Positions 1-9,527 of a stretch of 64,000 bases of DNA are shown here, piece after piece. The translations under genes and the position numbers were made by a program. A model generated the notes under the pieces. It worked only from the letters and a program-made list of their open reading frames with translations. It ran no database searches and was not told the origin of the DNA. Positions within the stretch are counted from its first letter, which is position 1. Every line of letters starts with the position of its first letter. The DNA comes from Nitrosococcus wardiae (GTDB lineage Bacteria > Pseudomonadota > Gammaproteobacteria > Nitrosococcales > Nitrosococcaceae), in NCBI RefSeq assembly GCF_004421105.1, contig NZ_CP038033.1:205659-269658 (forward strand), in the 5' to 3' direction.

Positions 1-356
1 TAAAGGAAGGCGGCCAACCACCCGAGTTTGCCAAGGCTATGGAGAGTCCATTCATAGATAACCAGCGCCGGCCCTAATCCGAAAGAGACCATATCTGCCA
101 GGCTATCGTACTCTGCTCCAAAAGCGCTCTGGGTGTTAGTCAAACGGGCAATGCGCCCATCCACACCATCCATTAGTAGCGCGACAAAGATAGCTACCGC
201 CGCCGCTTCAAAACGGCCATTCATAGCGGCAACAATGGCATAAAAACCCGCAAATAGGCCTGCCGTAGTAAGCAAATTGGGGAGGAGATAAATCCCCCTG
301 CGGCGCCGGCTGTTGCCGGCCCCCGCAGCTAAGAGAGGTTTCTGCTCAGAATTCAC
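1..356 (-). CDS. pssA: CDP-diacylglycerol--serine O-phosphatidyltransferase (partial, C-terminus outside window)
   Basis: Inner-membrane enzyme that makes phosphatidylserine from CDP-diacylglycerol and serine, the precursor of phosphatidylethanolamine. Reading leftwards from a GTG at 354-356 gives an open frame to the window edge. The CDP-alcohol phosphotransferase signature DG-x2-AR-x8-G-x3-D-x3-D is complete at about residues 66-88 (DGRIAR, then G80, D84, D88), preceded by two hydrophobic segments. The start lies only 5 bases after the ilvC stop on the same strand, so the two genes are probably co-transcribed. The GTG start is inferred from position and family alignment; no strong ribosome site is visible. 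Confidence 0.9.
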   Translation of the reverse strand, partial: MNSEQKPLLAAGAGNSRRRRGIYLLPNLLTTAGLFAGFYAIVAAMNGRFEAAAVAIFVALLMDGVDGRIARLTNTQSAFGAEYDSLADMVSFGLGPALVIYEWTLHSLGKLGWLAAFL

Positions 357-361
357 TACAA

Positions 362-1676
<1,315 letters not shown>

Positions 1677-2168
1677 TTATTGCAGCCCTTTTACACCACG
1701 GGCAATTCCCATGGCTCCAGAGCGGACGGTTTCCAAAATCTGAAATTCTTTAAGCGCCTGAATAAAAGCGTCCTGCTTATCCCCACTACCCGTCAGTTCA
1801 ATCGTATAGGTATTGTCAGCGACATCAATAATGCGGCCACGGAAAATATCACTTAGGCGCTTAACCTCATCCCTCTCGCTCCCGGTGGCAGCCTCCACCT
1901 TGATGAGCATTAACTCCCGCTCAATATGAGCCCCTTGAGTCAGATCCTCCAGCTTAACCACATCAATCAATTTATTCAGCTGCTTCAATATTTGTTCGAT
2001 GATCTCATCTGAACCGGAGGTGACCAATGTCATGCGCGACAAGGAGGGATCTTCCGTGGGGGCAACTGTCAGAGATTCAATATTATAGCCACGGGCAGAA
2101 AATAAACCCGCAACCCGGGATAAAGCGCCGGATTCATTTTCCATTAATAAAGAAATAATATGACGCAT
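1677..2168 (-). CDS. ilvH: Acetolactate synthase small (regulatory) subunit
   Basis: Regulatory subunit of acetohydroxyacid synthase; it binds valine and controls the catalytic IlvB subunit. 163 residues with an N-terminal ACT domain (RHIISLLMENESGALSRVAG at the start) and the conserved C-terminal ALS_ss_C domain ending in a GVKGLQ tail. Length matches E. coli IlvH. The ATG lies one base after the ilvB stop, so translation is coupled and the two subunits are made together. Confidence 0.97.
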   Translation of the reverse strand: MRHIISLLMENESGALSRVAGLFSARGYNIESLTVAPTEDPSLSRMTLVTSGSDEIIEQILKQLNKLIDVVKLEDLTQGAHIERELMLIKVEAATGSERDEVKRLSDIFRGRIIDVADNTYTIELTGSGDKQDAFIQALKEFQILETVRSGAMGIARGVKGLQ

Positions 2169-2169
2169 G

Positions 2170-3918
2170 CTAGGCCCATTCTCTTTCCAGTGATTGGGGT
2201 ACCGCGCATTCAGGGCCTAAATGCATTTCGTGATGCCCTTTACCTTGAGCAATCATGGGGTATACATTCTCTGTCGGGTCAGTAATAAAGTCCAGAAACA
2301 CCAAACGATCCTGGAGGGCAAACGCCTCCTTCAAGGCTGCTTCCACATCACCCGGTTTTTCTATCTGCATCCCTATATGGCCATAGGCCTCAGCTAACTT
2401 CCCAAAATCAGGTAAAGCATCCATATAGGAGTGGGAATAGCGACGATCATAGAAAAACTCCTGCCACTGGCGCACCATGCCCATATAGCGGTTGTTGAGA
2501 TTCACAATTTTGATGGGCAAAGAGTACTGCATGCAGGTGGAAAGCTCTTGGATACACATCTGGATACTGGCTTCGCCAGTAATACAAATCACGGGAGAAT
2601 CGGGATAAGCCAACTGCACACCCATCGCCGCCGGCAAACCGAACCCCATAGTTCCCAATCCCCCAGAATTGATCCAACGCCTCGGTTTGTCAAACTTATA
2701 AAACTGAGCCGCCCACATCTGGTGCTGCCCAACGTCAGAGGTAATATAGGCTTCCCCCCGAGTCGCCTCATAAAGTTTCTCAACAATATACTGAGGTTTA
2801 ATAAGCTCGCCGCTTTGCTGGTAATGGAGACAACGGTGGCTCTTCCACTCCTCAATCTGGGACCACCACCTCTCCAAAGCTTCTCGATCGGGCTTCCTAT
2901 CAGCGCTATTTAAGTGGGCGATCATCTCCTTTAGCACCAGGCCCACATCCCCCACAATAGGAACGTGAACTTGGACATTCTTGGAAATACTGGAAGGGTC
3001 GATATCCACATGGATAATCTTGGCGTAGGGACAGAATTGCTCCAAATTACCCGTTACCCGGTCGTCAAAACGGGCGCCAATAGCGATCAATACATCACAT
3101 TCGTGCATCCCCATATTGGCTTCATAAGTCCCGTGCATCCCCAACATCCCTACAAATTGGGGATCAGTACCGGGATATCCTCCCAAGCCCATCAAAGTAT
3201 TGGTAACCGGATAGCCAAGCAAGCGAGCAAACTCCGTCAGCGCTTCGGCCGCATTACTCAGAATCACACCACCCCCCGTGTAAATCATAGGACGGCGAGC
3301 AGATAAGATAAGATCGATAGCCTTTTTAACTTGCTCCGGTGTCTCTACAGCCACCGGGTGGTGATAAGAGCGCAAAGTGAGCTGCTCTGGGTAGTGATAG
3401 GGTATCTTGATATTAGGATCGGTCACATCCTTAGGGATATCAACGACTACCGGACCCGGGCGACCCGTGGTGGCAATATAAAAGGCTTTTCTAATCGTTA
3501 AAGTCAGGTCATTAAGGTCTTTGACCAAGAAATTATGCTTGACACAGGGGCGCGTAATGCCGACGGAATCCACTTCCTGGAAAGCATCACTGCCAATCGC
3601 CGCTCGTGGCACCTGGCCGGTAAGCACAACCATGGGAATGGAATCCATATAGGCCGTGGCAATACCCGTTACCGCATTGGTCGCCCCAGGACCGGAGGTG
3701 ACCAGCACCACACCGGCTTTGCCTGTGGCACGGGCATAACCATCAGCGGCATGAGTCGCCCCCTGTTCGTGGCGCACTAATACATGCTTAACCTGGTCTT
3801 GCTGATAAAGCGCATCATAAATATGTAATACGGCACCGCCCGGATAGCCGAAGATGTATTCCACACCTTCATCTTTTAAACACCGGACAAGGATCTCGGC
3901 ACCACTCAAGAGATCCAC
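2170..3918 (-). CDS. ilvB: Acetolactate synthase large (catalytic) subunit
   Basis: ThDP-dependent enzyme condensing two pyruvates (or pyruvate and 2-ketobutyrate), the first step of branched-chain amino acid synthesis. 582 residues, standard length. The N-terminal ThDP-binding domain has the catalytic glutamate E51 (VRHEQGATHAADGYARA). The central FAD-type domain is present, and the C-terminal domain has the NLNNRYMGMVRQWQ segment. The GDG metal/ThDP motif reads GEA at residues 448-450, an unusual form. The start is GTG with ribosome site GAGGGG about 8 bases upstream. First gene of ilvB-ilvH-ilvC-pssA. I cannot tell ilvB, ilvI and ilvG types apart from sequence alone. Confidence 0.95.
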   Translation of the reverse strand: MDLLSGAEILVRCLKDEGVEYIFGYPGGAVLHIYDALYQQDQVKHVLVRHEQGATHAADGYARATGKAGVVLVTSGPGATNAVTGIATAYMDSIPMVVLTGQVPRAAIGSDAFQEVDSVGITRPCVKHNFLVKDLNDLTLTIRKAFYIATTGRPGPVVVDIPKDVTDPNIKIPYHYPEQLTLRSYHHPVAVETPEQVKKAIDLILSARRPMIYTGGGVILSNAAEALTEFARLLGYPVTNTLMGLGGYPGTDPQFVGMLGMHGTYEANMGMHECDVLIAIGARFDDRVTGNLEQFCPYAKIIHVDIDPSSISKNVQVHVPIVGDVGLVLKEMIAHLNSADRKPDREALERWWSQIEEWKSHRCLHYQQSGELIKPQYIVEKLYEATRGEAYITSDVGQHQMWAAQFYKFDKPRRWINSGGLGTMGFGLPAAMGVQLAYPDSPVICITGEASIQMCIQELSTCMQYSLPIKIVNLNNRYMGMVRQWQEFFYDRRYSHSYMDALPDFGKLAEAYGHIGMQIEKPGDVEAALKEAFALQDRLVFLDFITDPTENVYPMIAQGKGHHEMHLGPECAVPQSLEREWA

Positions 3919-4281
3919 GGCAGAAACCCCTCTAAATTGACTAAGTTAATTCGCCCGCGAACAGGACCCGTTGCTGACACTCCCCGCCCTTCGCTACACC
4001 CAGGACGAGGGTTCTTGGGCCACCCCAAAAACCTTCCTGTTTCATCACGCCATCCCTCGACGCCAACGGATACTGGCGCCCCCGTTCCGCTCGCTCCGCA
4101 GGCTAACCCCGCCAGCCAGCGGTTTGCGCTTATCTCCCCACCCGAATGGATAAGGCTTTACACGCTTATCTGGATAATACTTAAATAAAATTAACAAAAC
4201 ACAGTAACTAGATCCCTGCTTTGGGTCAAGACAGAATCCCAGCCTGTCCTTGAATCCTTAATGTTATGGCATACTAGAAAC
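3919..4281. other. Divergent ilvB / pyrC control region with a GC-rich stretch
   Basis: About 360 bases between divergent ilvB and pyrC. The part from about 3940 to 4150 is clearly richer in G+C than its flanks and has short frames on both strands that show no protein-like features. Near pyrC the DNA is AT-rich. GATAAG at 4150 and CTTATC at about 4166 form a short inverted repeat. On the minus strand TTGACC followed 17 bases later by TACTGT (about 4204-4232) is a weak candidate ilvB promoter. I see no leader peptide rich in Ile/Leu/Val. Confidence 0.35.
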
Positions 4282-5319
4282 ATGACCATGACATTACAAT
4301 TAACGCGCCCTGACGATTGGCACCTGCATTTACGGGACGGAAAGGTTCTTGCTGATCTTATTCCGGCCACAGCCCGGTGTTTCGCCCGGGCCATCATCAT
4401 GCCTAACCTGCGGCCACCTATCACCTCTACCCCACAAGCTTTAGCCTACCGGGAACGTATCCTTGCCGCACGGCCCCCAGATCTCGGTTTTGAACCCTTA
4501 ATGACCCTCTATCTTACTGATAATACCACACCTGAGGAAATTGCCCGCGCTCGAAACAGTGGTCATATCTATGCCGTTAAGCTATATCCAGCAGGAGCGA
4601 CTACCAATGCCGATTCCGGGGTGACCAACTTACGCCAACGCTATGCCGTATTGGAAGCTTTGCAAGAGCAGGGGCTCCCCTTGTTGATCCACGGTGAAGT
4701 CACTGACCCTAGCGTCGACATCTTTGACCGAGAACAGGTCTTTATCAAACGCCATCTTATTCCTTTACTCCATGACTTCCCGGCCTTGCGGATAGTGTTA
4801 GAACATATTACCACGGCAGAGGCAGTGGACTTTATCAACGGGGCACAAAAAAACATCGCCGCGACCATCACTCCCCATCATCTGTTGCTGAACCGCAATG
4901 CCATGTTAGCAGGAGGCATTCAACCCCATCATTATTGCCTGCCGGTACTCAAACGGGAAAGACATCGCCAAGCCTTAGTCGCCGCCGCCACCAGCGGCAA
5001 CCCCAAATTCTTTCTGGGCACAGATAGCGCCCCCCATACCAAAACAGCAAAGGAAACAGCTTGTGGCTGTGCTGGAATTTATAGTAGCCACGCGGCCTTG
5101 GAACTTTATGCCGAAGTTTTCGAAGGGGTCGGCGCTTTAGCACAATTAGAGGCCTTTGCCAGCTTTCACGGCGCCGATTTTTATGGTCTACCCCGCAATC
5201 AAGATACGGTAACGCTTCTCAAAGCCCCTTGGCGGGTACCCGAGAAGCTACCTTTTGGCGATGAAGTATTGATCCCCCTACGGGCGGGGGCAACGGTAAG
5301 CTGGCAACTCGCTGAGTAA
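4282..5319 (+). CDS. pyrC: Dihydroorotase
   Basis: Zinc enzyme of pyrimidine synthesis that closes carbamoyl-aspartate to dihydroorotate. Type II (E. coli-like) dihydroorotase: the metal-binding HLHLRDG motif is near the N-terminus, followed by the carboxylated lysine ([10 protein letters not shown]), metal histidines in LIHGEV and EHITT, and the catalytic aspartate in GTDSAPH. From the ATG at 4282 it has 345 residues, matching E. coli PyrC. An in-frame ATG at 4261 would add seven residues outside the family alignment, so I chose 4282. Convergent with purC. Confidence 0.95.
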   Translation: MTMTLQLTRPDDWHLHLRDGKVLADLIPATARCFARAIIMPNLRPPITSTPQALAYRERILAARPPDLGFEPLMTLYLTDNTTPEEIARARNSGHIYAVKLYPAGATTNADSGVTNLRQRYAVLEALQEQGLPLLIHGEVTDPSVDIFDREQVFIKRHLIPLLHDFPALRIVLEHITTAEAVDFINGAQKNIAATITPHHLLLNRNAMLAGGIQPHHYCLPVLKRERHRQALVAAATSGNPKFFLGTDSAPHTKTAKETACGCAGIYSSHAALELYAEVFEGVGALAQLEAFASFHGADFYGLPRNQDTVTLLKAPWRVPEKLPFGDEVLIPLRAGATVSWQLAE

Positions 5320-5367
5320 GCGGAATATCGTTCTCCCAAAAGAGGCAAAGGGGTTCCACCTCCAGGC

Positions 5368-6084
5368 TCACAAGGGCGTACCCAAGCGCCGAGCCACCTC
5401 TTCATAGGCTTCGACAACGCCCCCTAACCCCTGACGAAAGCGGTCCTTATCCATTTTCTCCCGAGTTTTCACATCCCACAGGCGGCAACCATCGAGGGTA
5501 AACTCGTCACCTAATACGACCTGACCCCGGAAATCCCCGAACTCTAGCTTGTAATCGACTAACAGCAAGCCTGCATCCAAGAACAATGACTTTAAAATAC
5601 CATTGATTTTAAAGGTATATTCTTTCATCCGTTCGACCTGCTCCATGGAGGCCCAACCGAACGTGCAGATATGATACTCGTTAATCATCGGATCGTGGAG
5701 CGCATCATTTTTAAGAAAGAATTCAAACACAGGCGGCTCTAAATCTAGCCCCTCTTGCACCCCCAACCGCCGGCACAGGCTGCCCGTGGAAATATTGCGC
5801 ACCACACATTCAATGGGAAACATCTCTAAATGCTTAACCAGTGATTCTTGCGCGCTCAGAAGACGCTCAAAATGGGTCGGAATACCCGCCGCCGCCAACT
5901 TTTCCATAATAAAGGCGTTAAACTTGTTATTGATTTCTCCCTTGCGGCTGAATTGCTCAATCTTCTGGCCATCAAAGGCTGAAGTGTCATCACGAAAATG
6001 CAAAATCAACCGGGCAGGGTCAGCTGTCGTATAAACTGTCTTAGCCTTGCCCGAATATAGTTCAGATTGTTTCTCTGTTGACAT
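5368..6084 (-). CDS. purC: Phosphoribosylaminoimidazole-succinocarboxamide synthase
   Basis: SAICAR synthetase of de novo purine synthesis, joining aspartate to CAIR with ATP. 238 residues, the short bacterial form. Starts [10 protein letters not shown] (ATP-binding glycine/lysine loop) and continues with the conserved [12 protein letters not shown] and [10 protein letters not shown] segments. Last gene of dapA-bamC-purC, 12 bases after bamC, the same order as in E. coli, so probably one transcript. Convergent with pyrC, with under 50 bases between the stops. Confidence 0.97.
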   Translation of the reverse strand: MSTEKQSELYSGKAKTVYTTADPARLILHFRDDTSAFDGQKIEQFSRKGEINNKFNAFIMEKLAAAGIPTHFERLLSAQESLVKHLEMFPIECVVRNISTGSLCRRLGVQEGLDLEPPVFEFFLKNDALHDPMINEYHICTFGWASMEQVERMKEYTFKINGILKSLFLDAGLLLVDYKLEFGDFRGQVVLGDEFTLDGCRLWDVKTREKMDKDRFRQGLGGVVEAYEEVARRLGTPL

Positions 6085-6096
6085 GAATTTCCCTTT

Positions 6097-7113
6097 TTAT
6101 TCAGTCAACTGCTCACCTAACAAGGATAATAAGCGCTTGGCTGTTTCTGACTCGTCACGCTGCCCTTCCGCATCCAGGATAATCACCCGGGTGACGGCGC
6201 CATCTGAGATCAGCTTAATCTGATAGCGGCCTTGCTCATCTTCCTCTCCCGTTGTCTCCCAAAAGGCCAACTTCGAGAGCCATCCCGAATCCTCTTCCTG
6301 TTGCTGCCTAAAAGGATCCTCATAACGGATATAATAAATACCTCGGGAACGGTTCCGATCTTCTACCGCAAAACCTTTGCGATCCAGCACTAATCCCAAC
6401 CGGTGCCAAGCGCGAGAAAAATCTTGGGCCATCTGCATAGCCGCGCCCCCATCAAGCATGCTAACGCGGCTAGCGCTGGCAACAGTTTGCTGCCCCCCCT
6501 TCTCAACCCGGGCTAGATCCTGGGCATGCAGTGCTCCTAGATACTCAGCTAATTTCCGAAGTATGGTTTCTTCCTGCCTGGGATCAGGTGTAGCCGTATG
6601 CTGCTTTAAAAAAACAACGGTAGACTGGGGCATTTCTCCCCGCTCAATCCGTATCCGGTAATTGTCCTGCTCAGAAGGCCCGATAGCATCCATAAAACCA
6701 ATGCGGATATCCTCCGCTTTGATTTCTAGGCCATTTTCAAGCCAAAAGTTGCGTACCCGCTCCCACACCTGCTCCTGATTTCCCGGCACCACTAATCGCT
6801 GTCGCTCCCCCTCCCCTTCCAAGCGGGGTTTCCTATCTGCCTCAATCCCATAGATATCCATCAGCGGGTTACGGGCTTGTTCCTGATATTCTAAATAAGT
6901 CGCCGTACCGCCACTGTCATCCATCACATCATCACGAATGGCATCCGCGCTCAGATCAGGGGGAATATCTAAAGGCGGTAAGGTTTCAGCCTTGCGGTAC
7001 TCCTTAGTATTATCTGGCACCACTTCATCTAGTGCAGAAAAGGCACTGCAGCCACCAAACGCCACAGTGACCACGCCCAAAAGAGCGATACATCTCCATA
7101 TGCTTAGACACAT
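6097..7113 (-). CDS. bamC: Outer membrane protein assembly factor BamC (lipoprotein)
   Basis: Lipoprotein of the BAM complex that inserts beta-barrel proteins in the outer membrane. A signal peptide ends in a lipobox (VAFGGC, lipidated Cys about residue 22), followed by an unstructured linker (VPDNTKEYRKAETLPPLDIP) typical of BamC/NlpB and two helix-grip domains. 338 residues. Sits between dapA and purC as in other Gammaproteobacteria, which supports the assignment more than the sequence alone, since BamC diverges quickly. Confidence 0.9.
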   Translation of the reverse strand: MCLSIWRCIALLGVVTVAFGGCSAFSALDEVVPDNTKEYRKAETLPPLDIPPDLSADAIRDDVMDDSGGTATYLEYQEQARNPLMDIYGIEADRKPRLEGEGERQRLVVPGNQEQVWERVRNFWLENGLEIKAEDIRIGFMDAIGPSEQDNYRIRIERGEMPQSTVVFLKQHTATPDPRQEETILRKLAEYLGALHAQDLARVEKGGQQTVASASRVSMLDGGAAMQMAQDFSRAWHRLGLVLDRKGFAVEDRNRSRGIYYIRYEDPFRQQQEEDSGWLSKLAFWETTGEEDEQGRYQIKLISDGAVTRVIILDAEGQRDESETAKRLLSLLGEQLTE

Positions 7114-7131
7114 AGTCAGTAATTTATAACT

Positions 7132-8010
7132 TCACTGTAGAATCTGCGCTTGGCGCAACGCTTGTCGTAGCGGTTCACGATAATATTCAGACAAAACGGT
7201 CAAAGGTAAACGGATACCTTCAGCAATAAGACCCATCTCATATAAAGCCCATTTTACAGGAATTGGATTCGCTTCAGAGAACAGAACAGTATAGAAGGGG
7301 TCCAGCCTAGCATTGATGACCTCCGCAGCTTCTCGATCCTGCCGTAGCGCCGCGGTACACAGTTCATGGACTACCTTAGGTATCACATTAGCGGTGACTG
7401 AAATGGTTCCCCGGCCTCCCATTAGCATGTACTCCATGGCGACATCATCATCCCCACTATAGAGATCAAGTTTTTCACCGCACAGTTCTAGAATCTGGCG
7501 CCCCCGGGCCACATCTCCCGTGGCTTCCTTGATGCCAATAATATTGGAGATACCCGCTAAACGGGCTACCGTCTCCGGCAATAAATCACAAGCCGTCCGG
7601 CTAGGCACATTATAAAGGATCTGGGGAATAGGAACGGCCTCGGCAATCGCTTTAAAATGGAGATATAAACCTTCCTGGGTCGGCCTATTGTAATAAGGAG
7701 TCACCAATAAACAAGCATCAGCACCAGCCTCTAAAGCTGCGCGGGTAAGTTCCTCAGCTTCACGGGTACAATTCGCGCCTGTTCCCGCGATTACCGGCAC
7801 CCGCCCATGGGCCTGATCCACTACCTCGCGGATAACCCGGATATGCTCCTTCACATCTAGGGTAGGCGATTCGCCGGTAGTCCCTACCGCCACAATAGCA
7901 TCAGTACTGTTTTCTATATGGAAACCAACCAACCGACGTAAGCTCTCCCAGTCTAGGGTGCCGTCGGGATGCATCGGTGTAACTAAAGCAACCATGCTGC
8001 CATGAAACAT
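7132..8010 (-). CDS. dapA: 4-hydroxy-tetrahydrodipicolinate synthase
   Basis: First committed enzyme of lysine/diaminopimelate synthesis, condensing pyruvate with aspartate semialdehyde. TIM barrel of 292 residues. GTTGESPTL, the YNVPSRT loop with the proton-relay tyrosine, and GIKEATGD with the Schiff-base lysine are present. First gene of dapA-bamC-purC, reading away from gcvR; its promoter must lie in the ~150 bases before it. Confidence 0.97.
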   Translation of the reverse strand: MFHGSMVALVTPMHPDGTLDWESLRRLVGFHIENSTDAIVAVGTTGESPTLDVKEHIRVIREVVDQAHGRVPVIAGTGANCTREAEELTRAALEAGADACLLVTPYYNRPTQEGLYLHFKAIAEAVPIPQILYNVPSRTACDLLPETVARLAGISNIIGIKEATGDVARGRQILELCGEKLDLYSGDDDVAMEYMLMGGRGTISVTANVIPKVVHELCTAALRQDREAAEVINARLDPFYTVLFSEANPIPVKWALYEMGLIAEGIRLPLTVLSEYYREPLRQALRQAQILQ

Positions 8011-8182
8011 AGTGCTATTCCCATAAATGATAAGTGATTAATCGCGCATAGTACGCACGGTCTTTATGAATGACAAGGCTCTGTCGCCATTCGCCGACAA
8101 ACAAGCTCGATCGGTGACGAGTGCAGCGTAATCGGCTAAGCTAATTGCCCTATTCCTCTGAATGGGCAAGATAGAAAACGCG

Positions 8183-8716
8183 ATGCAGCAACATTTGGTG
8201 ATCTCGGCGATAGGACGCGACCGGCCCGGTCTGTTGAAAGAATTAAGTGGAACCATACTCGATAGCGGTTGCCACATCGAAGACAGCCGAATGGTCCTAC
8301 TCGGAGCGGAATTCGCCATATTGCTAATCGCCTCTGGCAGTTGGAGCGCTGTGGCCAAGCTAGAAGCAATGCTCCCTGCCTTGAAGCAACGCCTCGACTT
8401 GGCTGTGCTCAGCAAGCGCACCGAATCCCGTCCCAGCAACCACAAACTTATGCCCTATGCCGTAGAGGCCATATCCCTGGACCAACCCAACATTGTCCAT
8501 GAACTTGCCTATTTCTTTGCCAGCCGCAATATTACCATTGAAGAGCTCAGCACCCGTCGCTACCCAGCACTCCACACCGGAGCACCTTTATTTTCGGTAA
8601 GCTTCATTATACACTTACCCGTTGATTTATCTATCGCGATTCTAAGAGAGCAGTTTATGGAATTGTGTGATAATTTAAACTTAGATGCGATCTTAGAACC
8701 TATCCGAGGCCGCTGA
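8183..8716 (+). CDS. gcvR: Glycine cleavage system transcriptional repressor family (two ACT domains)
   Basis: GcvR-type ACT-domain protein; in E. coli GcvR binds glycine and antagonises the GcvA activator. 177 residues from the ATG at 8183 (an in-frame ATG at 8162 would add seven). First ACT domain begins QQHLVISAIGRDRPGLLKELS, the second VEAISLDQPNIVHELAYFF. No DNA-binding domain is visible, as expected. Divergent from dapA and followed by bcp 18 bases later, the same arrangement as E. coli gcvR-bcp. No gcvA or gcv target genes are in the window. Confidence 0.85.
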   Translation: MQQHLVISAIGRDRPGLLKELSGTILDSGCHIEDSRMVLLGAEFAILLIASGSWSAVAKLEAMLPALKQRLDLAVLSKRTESRPSNHKLMPYAVEAISLDQPNIVHELAYFFASRNITIEELSTRRYPALHTGAPLFSVSFIIHLPVDLSIAILREQFMELCDNLNLDAILEPIRGR

Positions 8717-8734
8717 TATCTGAGGCGAATTTCC

Positions 8735-9202
8735 ATGAGCGAAGTCACTGTAGGAAAAACAGTCCCTGATTTTGAACTCTCTGCCACCTCAGGGCAAACC
8801 GTAAAGCTATCACACTTACAAGGTCAGAATGTGGTCCTTTATTTTTACCCCAAGGACGACACCCCGGGTTGTACCCGGGAAGGACAAGATTTCCAGGATT
8901 TCCATGCAGAATTCGAGCGTCTCGATACGGTCATCCTTGGCCTTTCTCGGGATACTCTGAAATCCCATGAAAACTTTAAGGCAAAACAGGATTTTCCTTT
9001 CGAACTTCTATCAGACCCAAACGAAACAGTTTGCCAACGGTTTGACGTGATCAAACCCAAGAAAATGTTTGGCAAGGATGTCAAAGGGATAGAACGCAGC
9101 ACCTTTCTCATTGATAAAGAAGGAGTTCTGCGAAAAGAGTGGCGTAAGGTAAAGGTGGAGGGGCACGTGGCAGAAGTGCTCGCGGCGGTTAAATCCCTCT
9201 GA
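8735..9202 (+). CDS. bcp: Thioredoxin-dependent thiol peroxidase (peroxiredoxin, Bcp/PrxQ)
   Basis: Cytoplasmic peroxiredoxin reducing hydrogen peroxide and organic peroxides. 155 residues. The peroxidatic cysteine Cys46 lies in PKDDTPGCTREGQDF. The usual Bcp resolving cysteine five residues later is glutamine here (Q51), and the only other cysteine is Cys100 (NETVCQRF), so it is either a 1-Cys enzyme or uses an atypical partner. Co-directional with gcvR. A possible terminator hairpin follows. Confidence 0.93.
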   Translation: MSEVTVGKTVPDFELSATSGQTVKLSHLQGQNVVLYFYPKDDTPGCTREGQDFQDFHAEFERLDTVILGLSRDTLKSHENFKAKQDFPFELLSDPNETVCQRFDVIKPKKMFGKDVKGIERSTFLIDKEGVLRKEWRKVKVEGHVAEVLAAVKSL

Positions 9203-9215
9203 AAGGGAAACTCAT

Positions 9216-9282
9216 CCCCTCGAATTATCACCAACCTTTTCCGCTCACAAGAGGATAGAGAGGGGCGTTTTTTGCTGCAAAA
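9216..9282 (+). terminator. Possible terminator after bcp
   Basis: CCCCTC shortly after the bcp stop can pair with GAGGGG about 45 bases later, which is directly followed by CGTTTTTTG. The stem is short and the loop long, so this is a weak call. The T-run position after the second arm is right for a Rho-independent terminator. Confidence 0.35.
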
Positions 9283-9364
9283 CCCGCTCATCTTCCTTCT
9301 TGCCAATGGCCGTCAAAATTTAACCCTTTTTTAGGAATACCCATCCCATCGGCTGTTGCGCCAC

Positions 9365-9373
9365 TTATCCACA
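9365..9373 (+). promoter_or_regulatory. DnaA box upstream of nrdA
   Basis: TTATCCACA is an exact match to the DnaA-box consensus TTATNCACA. A near match, TTATGCACT, lies about 100 bases downstream, next to the second NrdR box. DnaA regulates nrdAB in E. coli, so the placement 155 bases before the nrdA start is meaningful. Binding is inferred. Confidence 0.6.
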
Positions 9374-9421
9374 AGGAACCCTGCAAAGCCCCCTCAATTC
9401 CCTCTTGCGCTTCCCTAAAAA

Positions 9422-9469
9422 ACACCCTATGTTGTGTCTCAAAAGGGAATCGACCACAGTTTCTTGTGG
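9422..9469 (+). promoter_or_regulatory. Tandem NrdR boxes controlling nrdAB
   Basis: Two 16-base palindromic elements: ACACCCTATGTTGTGT (9422-9437) and CCACAGTTTCTTGTGG (9454-9469). Their starts are 32 bases apart, three helical turns, the spacing known for NrdR box pairs. The second is extended by one matching base pair on each side (ACCACA...TGTGGT). NrdR represses ribonucleotide reductase genes when dATP is high. A -10-like TAGTAT at 9507-9512 follows, so the boxes sit over or just upstream of the promoter. Confidence 0.75.
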
Positions 9470-9527
9470 TTATGCACTGGCTAAAAAATAACCCAAAACC
9501 TCTATTTAGTATAAGCAAGAGTCTGCC

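Noticed and set aside
3937-4188. 83- and 60-codon plus-strand frames in the ilvB-pyrC gap
   Set aside because: Proline/arginine-rich translation with no domain, no ribosome site, and overlapping frames of similar length on the same GC-rich stretch; typical of a non-coding GC-rich repeat.
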